Shown: one piece after another, positions 24,848 through 36,800 of the stretch | Position numbering within the stretch: position 1 is the stretch's first letter | Layout of the letters: the number at the start of each line of letters is the position of its first letter | NCBI RefSeq assembly: GCF_024586455.1 | Contig: NC_065920.1 | Location: forward strand, 72,160,215 to 72,224,214 | Reading direction: 5' to 3' | Source: Bactrocera neohumeralis | Taxonomy: Eukaryota; Arthropoda; Insecta; Diptera; Tephritidae | Length of the DNA stretch: 64,000 bases | The notes under the pieces: model-generated | Databases searched by the model: none | Seen by the model: only the letters and a program-made list of their open reading frames with translations | What the model was told of the DNA's origin: nothing | Position numbers and translations under genes: made by a program

Positions 24848-27800
24848 CTAACCAGCTTTCTGTGTTTGCTTGGCACGCTGCAGCGCTTCGAATGCCTCGC
24901 ATTCCTTCTTCTCTTTGGCTTTGTTGCGGCGCTCATATTCGATGCGATGTGAAATAATGCGCTCGACAATGAGTTCAGTTGTCATTGAGTTTTGCGAGTC
25001 GATGAGCGTGAAGATGCCACGTGTCTTTGGTACAGCATAAGGATCGATTTTGCCATCTTCGAACGCAATCGGTGTCTGGCCGTGGCACACGACGTCGATT
25101 TTGAAATGATCGAGCAGATCTTCGGTGACACAGTAGGGCGCACCGATAACCACCTCGTTGACGTACTGTGAAGAGAAAAATTTTATATTATTAACAGTGT
25201 TGCAAATAATGTATCAAAAAATAATAAATAATCAAGATTAAGTTACAATTTTATATAATTTAATGCAAATAAAAATCTTTTATAAAAAAAATCTTCCGAA
25301 AATCTTAATTAAAAATAAAATTTAAGTTTATAATCTCAAATACCGGATTGACAAAAATATAATTCCAAATAACCGAGTAAAAAGTTTTAATCCCAAAAAT
25401 CGATTTAAAAAAATATTTTGCAACTCCGAAAATCATTATCATAAATAATTTTTAATTCCAAATACGGGGTTGAAAACTAAGCAATATATTAATTACAAAA
25501 GCCGGAATGAAAAAAATAATAATAATAATACAAAATTTTGGAAAAAATGAAAAATAAATTTTTAATCACAAACAAAAAACAAATATTTCGAAATTCTTAA
25601 TTAAAAATAATTTTAAAGTTTATAATCTCAAATACCGAATTTAAAAAATAATAATCCCAAATATCAGAGTGAAAAAATGTTAATCCCAAAAATCGGTTTA
25701 AAAAATTATTTTGCAATCTCTAAAATCACTATTATAAATAATTTTGAAATTTTTAATTCCGAATACCGGATTGAAAACTAAGAAGAAAATAAATACCAAA
25801 CACCGGAATGAAAAGTAAAAAAATTATAATCAAAAAATTCGGAAAAAAATTAAAAATAAGTTTTTAATCCCAAACAGCGGATTGAAAAAAATTAAAAATT
25901 AAAAATATTTTTTTTTAGAATTGGCATTTTTTTGCGTTTGAACATGATTTTCTACCTTTTTAGTTATCTTTCGAACAGAAAAGTTTTTTTTTAATAAAAT
26001 ATTAACATAGTTTAGAAATTTTTTTTATTTATTTGCTTTAACATTTAATTCCAACTTTTAATTTAAAAATATTTTTTTTTAATTATTATTCTTCTAATTT
26101 TTAAATTAGATTAGGGGTAGTCAGAACTTTCAAAAAATATATACTTTTTATTTTTGTAATTATTTAAAATAGTAATTTTTTCAAATCTTTGGCTATACAA
26201 TTATGTTACCTACATAAATCTGAAAAATACTTTCTTAATCTTTATCCAAGGTATTTGAGATTAAATATTAAAATTTCACTTATAACTTCTTTTCAATCCC
26301 AACATCTTGAAATAAAAATTTTAAAATTCCCGAAATCACAATTTAAAATTCAAAATTTAATTTTTGATCTCAAAACCGGAAATAAAAATTGGAAATTTAT
26401 TATTTAATCCAAAATTTTTGAAGTAAAAATATTGAACAAAAAAAAAAACAATTTTCACTTTTCCAGCTTACCTTACACGCCAGCACACTGAGCACGCGTT
26501 CATGCAAATTCATAATGGGATAATTGCTACCCTTATACGAATTCACCACGGGATCTGTATGCAGGCCAACAATCAAGTAATCACCCAATTCCCTGGCCTT
26601 CTCCAAGAAATCTAAATGGCCCACGTGAAAGAGATCGAAAGCGCCAGCCACATACACCTGTGCAAGCAAACAAAAGAGAGTTATATCAAAACTTTTTCCT
26701 TCCCTTGTTGCAAATACAGTTAAACTGCCATAACTCGAATTTCTATAACACGAAGTTCTTGATAACTCGAATTCTTGAATTGGCAAAAGAAGTCAAATTT
26801 ATTACAAATTTGATTCCATAATTTTAAGTCACTCTAACTTGAAGTTTATTTGTGGATTATGCTGATTCGAGTTAGGGAAGTTCAAATATGTATTTACAAA
26901 ATATATAATTTCAATTTGCTTTTTTTTCATTAATTGTATTTCATTAGCACACGCTTCTACTTACAATTTTGTCATTCGGCTTTGGTGGCTTGCCATCGCT
27001 GAACTGTATGATCTTCTGTGTTGTTGGCAAAAATTGACTGCAGCCGGTCCACGGACTTTTCGCTGACGAGTCTTGTCCCATATTAGATGAACCTGATGAT
27101 AATTTCATTTTTTGTACTTTTTTAGTTAAGTCTGTTGTTTTTTTTTATTAATTTATATGCACAAAATTTGTAATGAATGCACAAAATTTCATAAATTTCA
27201 ATTTGACGTTCAATTTCAATTGCGGTTGTTTTGTTTTTTAGTACAGAGAGCACATAGCGTTGATAGTTGATAGCAGTTTCAAAGAGAGTGAAAGAGAGCG
27301 ATACGCATGGAATGAATTACGAGTACCATGCAATTGGCATTGCATATTTTTAGGCGTTTTGTTATTGTTTATTACAAAGTTAATTTACAAGTGTTTAGCA
27401 AATTTTTTAGTGCAATAGCAGTTAGGGTTTTAGTAATTAGCAAATTACGAGTGATTTGATTGATTTTTTCGATAGCATGGTCATTTCAGATAGATTTTTA
27501 GGTTTTTTGTTTTGCAAATTTCGTTTGACATGTACATAGAAATAAAAGAAAAAAGAGAAAAGAGGATAAACAAAGTGGACAAACGAAAGAAACAAACATG
27601 CGAGAGAGAACATGTGAAAATTTTGAAAATTTTTACGCTGATATCAGATTTAAAAATGCAAAAACATGCGAAATAATAAATAATGATGTCAATACATGTA
27701 TGTAGGTTTGTTGTGGTCTGTTTGAACGATTAGTTTCGGTAATCAATGTGTATTATTTAATCTCTTTGAAAACAGAGCTGAGAACGTTTGTTAAAATGTA

Positions 27801-30800
27801 TGAAAATTATTGAAATGTGGTTGTGTGACTTTCATTATTATGAAAACGTGAAATTTCAATTAAATTCAACTTATTATACTACTAAAAAAAAACACAAAAA
27901 TAAAGTAAGCACGAGGCAATAAAAATTATGTAAAAATATATATTCATAAAAAATTATTGTTGTAGTATATATAAAGCAATTTTATATAAAACTAATGATA
28001 TACGATTTTTTTTTTAGCCAAGAAAGTAAAAACGTTTATCAACATACGCTTAAAAAATCAAAAATAAATCTTACTTTAATTTGAAAGCAAAATATAAAAA
28101 AACTCAATTTATCGATAAACAAAAATGAACGTAAATATGTGTATGTATTAGAAGCCCCATGATATTAGCACTTATGATATTAATAAATAATAATTTGCTG
28201 TTGCAAAACTAAAACAACTGTTACCTTCTTTCTCTATGGCATATTCGGCAGAGCCTTGATGGAAGTGATTGCGTGTCAATAATAACATACGTCCGACTAA
28301 ATCCGTCGTCGAAACACCGGCAGTGCGACGTACTTCTCTGTAAGAAGCAAGGAAAATGCGAATATTTAATAACAATTCAAATTGAAAATCAATATTTCAA
28401 TTAAGTATGTACATACTTGTAGCGGTTGGCAGACTTCACAAGGTGGTATGTGTCCACGCCTTCTGCGGTCATAGTGATGTCATCTGTGAACATGAAAAAT
28501 AATTAAAAATTTCATATTTTCAGTTTCTTGTTTGTCATGTTCGGATATGTTGGACAAGTACTCACCGCCATGCACACAGAAATCACAATTGTATTCGTCG
28601 AGCACTTCGAGTGTTGTCACATAGGGCGCACCGAGCACCACCTCATCCACCCACTTGATGCCCTTGACCATTTTGACGCGCTCCTCCTCCGTAAATACGG
28701 GTGGTCCTTTATGTTTTGTGATCTCCTCATCGGTGTGTATGCCAACGATGACTTTATCGCCAAGCGCTTTGGCTTGTCGCAGGGAATTGGCATGGCCGAA
28801 ATGCACCATATCATAGCTGCAAGGGAAGAAGAAGACAGTTGAATTCATTAGTAGGCATTCCAGTTCATATAAAGTGTGTATAAGCGCATTATGACAATAA
28901 TGATGACGCTAATTTGAATATTATGCCGGCTTAGTTGCCATAACACAAACATACGTTCTGTAATAATTATAGGTTACGTGTACCACCATTTCATTTTTTT
29001 GTATGCATATCGAACACGTCACATCCATTAAGATAAAAAAAAAGTGTTTTCAACCTTCCTGTAATCAATCATTCAGTTTTCATTACTAAGCAATACAAAG
29101 ATACGAGTATTTTATAGAGTTGCACAAAAAAATCAAACAACTTTTTAAAGTTAACGCAAAGATTTGCAACTCAAACGCGGAGTTCCTCGAAAAAATTCTG
29201 TTTAATCGGGCTAAAATCGTTAACGTTGGTAGGTTGACTTCTTGCGTGTAGATAAGGAAGCACTACTTCAAAAAAAAAAAAAAACCACACAAAGTCAATT
29301 AAATAGCAACCAACAAGTTTTCTCTGAGTCAGGCAATTTTTTACGATATATTGTACATTACCATTCAATGTTGACTTTTTAATTAGCAACTCAAGATAAA
29401 TATAACGTATGAAACATGTTTCCGCTAAAAAGTAAACAAGGTAGAAATTACTTGATATACCTCTTGATAAATTAAACTAAATTTAAGCTTTAATGAATGA
29501 TAATTAATGTTTTTAGGCTAGTTTTCAACTAGCGCATGACTATTTAGCAGTAATGAGTGCTTAACTATACCGGCAATATCGTGATTTTTCTTTGCAGCAT
29601 AATGTAACTAACATTAGACATGAATTCAAGGATTCTTGCACAAATTAAACAGTTTTATAATCAAAACGTAAAAACTTCTTTAAAATTAAAAAAAAAAGAA
29701 ATAAAACATAAATCAAACAACTTTGACAGCTAGGCAACAGCTGTTAAAGCGGCGAAAAAAATCGTGCAGCACCTGCTCACAGGTTCTTAAATTACAATTA
29801 AATATTTTTTTTGTTATACTTATTGTAAATTTTCCTAGCGCAAATCACGCTTTTTTTGTAATGCAATTTACACTGAAAGCTTGATAATGGCAATACAGCG
29901 TTATCAACCGACTTTGTAACTAACCGACGCCTAGTACGGATGTGCACTTGCAGATATCCCAATTGGAACTAGCTAATGACAATATGAAAATGTATTATGT
30001 AATGTATTGTATTGTATTATGTAAATAAATTTAATATAATTAATTTATGCGACAGGAGGCTTTTAATTTCAATATTAGCTGTTAGGCAACACAGGTATGT
30101 TCGCACACAGCAAAAGCTGTAAAAAATATACTTTGAAGATTTGCTAGTAGAACAGCTGTGTTTTCACACAACAAAAGTTCCAAAAAAAAATGTTTAAGTT
30201 AAAAGTCGTGTTTTTAATCAAAATCATATTTAAGTAGTAGCATTTTTTGTTAATTAAATATATTATAATTATAGTTTATCGTACTACATTTTTATCGATT
30301 TTAAGTAAAAACTCAATTTTTTTATTAAAATCATATTATACCTACACATACACATACACATACATACATATTGTGTTATAATCGTAGATGTTATAATTTT
30401 CAAATTAATTTGTTTCTATTTGCTCATCTTTTCTACAAATAACTATGGCTAGCTAAAATAAGTTCTGTGGCAAATTCAGGGTTGACCGCCTCACATAATG
30501 CAATATTTGTCATTACAGTTAATGAACTTCGCACAATTTTCTGTTAATTGCTTATGTTAATAAAAAGAGCCAAAACTTTAAATAAACTAAAAATAGCAAA
30601 AACAAAAAACAATAATAAACAGAGCAGCCAATATGCATACGCACATGCATACATACGCATATTTCACTTTGCAGCAATTCTAGCAAAAAATCACGGAATA
30701 AATTTGCCGCCAAATGTCGAGGTAAACAGCACACTCTACTATCAACACATTCATGCATATATATACATATGTACATATGAACACATTGGTACGTGTGCAC

Positions 30801-33800
30801 ATCACATCAAACACATACACACATACGTAGTTTCCCCTCCTGTCAAGTCATAATCAAACTCATCGTTCCATCATGCCAATCTCTTGGTCAGTGGGCCGTT
30901 TCTTGCCCCCACATCACGCCGCGCACACCGCAAACACAATAATTCAGCCGACTCAGCTGTTGACACGATTGTACTTTGTACCCGATCATATGTTGCAGTT
31001 AACGAGTTTTTCAATGTCTATTTTGTTGTTTTACCGCATTGATGGGTGTGTGCGAATACACACAAGTGAAAGACCGACCACCAGACAAATTATGGAAAAA
31101 ATGCGAAGATAAAACAAAACAATGCGCATGGATGTGTGATTTACAGGTATGTATGTACATACATATGTATGTATATATGAACATATCAGCACAAGTTACG
31201 TTTTTATTGCTTGTTTTTAATCATTCGGTTGGTAGCGCGTTTAACGAATTGTTGGCGTGCCAACGTAGCTGTTTTTTTTCGAAATAATTATAAATATACA
31301 AATGCATGTTTGTTTTAAAAATGTATATCGTTCTTTCTTTGCGAAGTGTCTAAAGCAAATAAATTTTTAAATTGTATGTGCAGATGTATTCAGATGACGT
31401 GTTTTCAGTAAATGTAAAATATGTATTTTTAGCTTTAAAATGTCTTGTGTTTTTCTAATTATTATAATTATATGTACATATGTATAATAGTATATAGCTT
31501 ACGATTTAAGTAACTTCTGGTGCCTCGAATATAATACTATTTTCAAAAAAATTTATATATTACACAATTTAAAAATCGATTTTTTTTTTGTTTTTTGATA
31601 TTTTGAAAATTGAAAATATTAAAAAAAAAATCTTCAAAATTGTTTTTCTACATTATTTTATAAAGATTTTTTTGTATGTGGCAAGACCTTTTTTATCTCA
31701 TCTTCCGTTTACATCGTATCTGTGTGTAATTTTTGCATTTTTGGTGTAAAAATTGTGCTGAGAATTTTGGGCTTTTTAATTCTTTCTTCTCTTTAACAAA
31801 AAGAGTAAAAAAAAGTCTTACAGAAAGTAGCAAAGAATTCTCTTTGGATGCCGGTAGTACTACTTATCATACGTCGAAAGTAAATGAAAGCAGCGCCAAC
31901 GCCATTGTCAGCCAGATGGTCGGCAAACGCTGCAGTTACCAAATGACCACTTCATAATTAAATTTTTTACTTCTAAATTAAACACATGCATACGCACATG
32001 CATTTTGCAAACGAATAAATATTATTGATTAACGATATCAGACGTCGCAGTGTTTTTTCGTCATAGCTCCAATTTTTTGCTTACTCATAACAATGACATA
32101 TCATTTAAGAACTTTGATGGTCAATCCATTTGTCAAATTGTGACAGCCGGCATAAATTTTTTTCACAGAAAATGTGGCTTTTATCATTATATGATTGTGT
32201 GGTTATTAAATTTCGAAGGCCTGAGCACTTACCGGAAAACTACCAAATGGTGTTTAAGAACAGTATTTTTCCAGTGAGTTCAAGAAATTAAGAAAAGCAA
32301 AGGTATTAAAAACCAATTAAAAAGATGAAAAATACATATGTATGTATGTACATGCCATGTGCCATTTGCTTCGTCTAGCCTAATTCGCATAATTAAAAAA
32401 AAATGACACTTTTCTATATGGGGCGCTTGATAAACGCTTGTAGTTACATATATACCGTAAAGTATTGCACTTTTTAATATTTGAAAAGCTGTTAAAACAT
32501 ATGAAAGTATTACGCCAATATATTTATAGCAAACAAATAATCAAAATAATTGGCACAAATATAAAAAATTTCGCATAAATTTCAATATGTTTAAAAGGCG
32601 TTTATCTTAGAACACGAAAAACAAATGAATATTAAGATCACTGCCACAGGTGTCTGTGCATAATTAGACTTTTAACAAACACTTGCACACGTTTTACTAA
32701 AAATAATGATATTTTAACATTTAAGAGTAAAGTAAACAACGAAATAACTCTAGAATGTTGAATGAAATTAAAAGTACATTACATATAAAAAAAATCGTTT
32801 TAAATTTTAGTTTTTATTTAGGTGATTTATTTTGAACAATTTTGAATACACTTGATCTGTAGCCGATCTCCAGGAACACTTCCGAAAATATTCGGAAAAT
32901 TTCGGTCAAAATTTTAAGTTTTGAAAAAATGAAGCCGTCCAAAATATATGTATATATGTATATTTTTTTTTTTGTTGAAAAAAATTACACTTAAAAAAAA
33001 TCGACATTTTTATCAAAAATTTAATTCTTCGAATATTACCAGCTAAATATACATATGTATCTAAGAAGGTCGTATGAAAAAGATAAACAACATTTCGAAA
33101 CATTCATTAGAGATTACTACAAAATTTGGTAGTTTAATTAGTCGGTTAATTTTTACAATATCAAATAGATTAGATAAACAAATTTTTATGAACACTGATA
33201 TGTTTGAAGAACATATGAGCACTTTTTTTATCACTACTTTTGTTTTAACAAAAAAAATTATTTGAAATAAATTTATTGCCAAAAAATTGGAAATATTAAA
33301 ACTTGAAAATTTAATTTTCAATCCCGAAATCAGAATTAAAACCACTACTTTAGAGTATTCAATATAATGGCACTGTGGGAGCTTTAGTTCCAAATAGTAG
33401 AACATGAAGTATAAAGGGCGAAAAATATACAAGTTCAAAAACATTTTTTTATTATTATTATAAACTTGGGGTTAATTAACATTTCTTTTTCAGTCCAATA
33501 TTTGGGATTAAAAATTAATTCTCAATTCCTTCACTCGGTACTTGGAAATAGAAGATTGAAAACATGATAACACAAAGTGAAATTCAAAAACAATAAAACT
33601 TGTTAAATTATTAAATAATTTATTTTTCTATGCGCTATTTGTGATTAAAAATTAAGTTTAAATATTGCAATCTGATATTTGAAATTAATAAGGCTTTTGG
33701 GAATTAAAAAATAAAAAATTTATCTAAATGATAATTTAATTATATTTTTTTAATATTATTTTCAACCCTGATTGATATTAACTATTTTCGAAAATCAAGA

Positions 33801-36800
33801 AGTAACTTTATTAACAGTTATCTAAATAAAATTTATTTTTATTAAAAAAAAAAAGTCTTAAAAAACATTAGCGAATTAATGAGTCAGCTGTAGCGACTAA
33901 AAACTATCGAGTATTACAGCACAAGCGATCACAAACACAAGTTCAATGTTTTCGCTTTCAGCGATTTCCTCAATAAAATATGTAAATATTGCGCAAAATC
34001 AGCACTTTTTACATCGAACGCAATGTCTTACTAATGATTACCAAGTATTACGTATGTTAATTATTATCAAATAAATAATTTATTAGTTGCCACCTATAGT
34101 AAATCAAATAAGTTCGAGAATGAATCCGTAAAAGAAATACAATTATAGCAATTCAAGATCCACAATGTAGTGCGCGCAATGGGACCGCCGGAAAGCAGAT
34201 CGGCACAAGAGACAAGCCAAGCAAACCTTTGCTCCCGGAGATTACATAGCGTCTTCAACCAGCGTGCGCTGCGACACTCGTATAATCACAATGCTTCTTC
34301 GCGAGCTACTTGTACTTAGTATAGCTTACGGCCTCTTTAGTTGTTGGGCGAAATATACTACATGTTAGCTTATCAAATGTGCTGGCATTATTTTTTGAAT
34401 GATTGTATTTGAGCATGTACATACATGTGTATGTATGTTTGTCGCTATCGCATAATGCCATTAGCCTGATGGCTAAGGCTATAAACCCCACACTCACTAC
34501 ACTTGTATAGTGCCTCCTTCACAATATGCATGTGTAGATGTGTATGCTATATATGTATTAAATTGGAGCAAGGGACCGAGATTAAGCTGACACATATCAA
34601 CATACATTACGTGAACATACATACATACATATGTACATAGATGAGTATACATATGCAATTTTTAATCAATTGAAGGTGTTACGTCAATGGTGGGCCGTAT
34701 GTGATTGGAGGAAAGAACATCAGGCGACTTTCTGTAGAATTTGGAATCCACCGTTATCAGCAGTAAAAGTATTATTGTCACTTTATTAGTTAATTCTATG
34801 TGCATACATACATATATAAATACATACTACGTATGCATGCATGTGCGTACTCTACTCTTTAGCGTTTGCAAGCATTTTGCACGCTTGAAAATGGGAATCA
34901 CTGAACGAATTGATGACCCTTTGCTTTGACGATAAAGATAACTCAGCGATTCATTTTAATTATTATTGCTTCCTAATATTTTTTAAAGAGTGCGTAGTAA
35001 ACGCGGAATACCGGAAGTGGCAGCAGGCATGTCTCATTTTATCAATTAAACAATCAGCTTTCTAGCTAAATCTATTTTTGTACATTTTTCAAATATTTTG
35101 TTAAGGTGAACGGCCACGCAGTTAGCGTACTATTCAATGGATCTTAGGGGCTGATAAGACATGCTGCTAAATCGTGCTCAAAACTCTTTATGATGTTTAT
35201 AACATCATGTGTATGCAACTGAATCTACATAAGAGGGGGAAACGAACGAAAAACATTTGTTTTCAATTTTGTTTTGTTGAACGAGAACCGAAGTGAACTT
35301 CCGTTGCGACAAAAAAATGCAACCCCACACAAATAAAAATGCTTCCATACAAGTATTTGATTTTGATGAATATATGCTATAGATTTCCGATCTGAATAAT
35401 TTATTCAGAGATGGATGTGTGCAAAACTTCAAATCAATATCTCAAAAACTGAGGCACTAAATCAACTCAACTCATCACAAAGATCATTTATCTATTTATA
35501 AGTATGTATATTTTTATTGGATCTTCATTTTCTTTATTTCCTTCTGGGTGTTACAAACTTTACGGGTATAAAAATTTCTGTGAAATTTTCATTAATATTA
35601 TTATTGTTACATTATTTCACGTGCATCCATGTGTGTATATGTATACTTACATATGTAATACGTATAACTTCGGAAAACTATGTTTTTTTCACTTGCTGGA
35701 ACCATATTTTCTGCTTTATGTGTTTGTCTAAAGAAATGTAAAGGTTTTCCTTCATTTTCATGACTATGCTTACAATATACAAATCGGATGGTAGCTCTTT
35801 CTTGACAGCCGTTTCATTATCACTTGAATATTATAATTTTCTAAGACAACATATTATGGCTATTTGTACACAAATATGCAAATACTGCATTTAAACAATA
35901 TAATTATATTTAGTTGCTTCAATATTTTAAGTTACAAATGGCACGTGTGGGGGAAAGTGGAATGTTGCAATGCATTGTTCGATTGATAAACAATTTGAAT
36001 GCCTTTTTTAGAAAATCAGGAAATTTTTTACAAGTGGGAAACAGTGCTAAAGTACATATGTATATACATATGTATATAAATACATATGTATGAATACGTA
36101 TGTACATGCCGTCTTTAGTGTTATAGCATCATAAAAAATTCCCCAAATAATGTAGAGAAATATTTTAGGCAATACCATAGTGTGAGGTTAGCTTAAGAGA
36201 CAAAGTGTCAAATCTTGCTTTTATTATTTTGTACACATTTAATTAAAACTTTCTTTTTGGTATTTTTTATTTAATTGCAAAAAATTTAAATTCTGTACTT
36301 GTTAAACTTAAATTTCGCTGCGAATTAAGCGACAAGAAGAATTACCTTAATCACATTCGCAGACATGCGCAAAACATACATACATACATAAATACTCAAG
36401 TGTGCAAAATTGTTGTACTAACGACGGATGGTATGATGTGGTGGTCAGGCAAATCACGTGATTTCTGCGTATCTATACAACTTTTAAAACGCGCCAAAAC
36501 ACAACAACAACAATAGTAATAACAAATGAATGAAATTGAATAAAGTCGCTTAAGATTCAAACTCAAACCAGTTCAACCAAAAAGCACACAAAAATATATA
36601 AGCGACAGAGGAAATGCGTACATAAATACATTTTTTGCGAGTAAGTATGAACAAGTGTGGAATATTTTCTACTTTTATGAGACTCTTGCATTCGCAAGGC
36701 ACAGTAGAATTTGCGAAATGCAAAGAAAGTCATGACTTGACATTGAAGTCGCGCTCGTTAAGTCGCTTTAAACGAGAAATAATGAATACAATACGTTAAA

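Noticed and set aside
30548..31287. Several frames of 80-100 codons in Pect intron 1
   Set aside because: Low complexity, microsatellite-driven, on both strands; no splice or homology support for a nested gene.
33061..33444. 127-codon minus-strand hydrophobic frame
   Set aside because: Composition is Phe/Ile/Leu/Asn/Lys-rich as expected for AT-rich DNA; no recognisable family.
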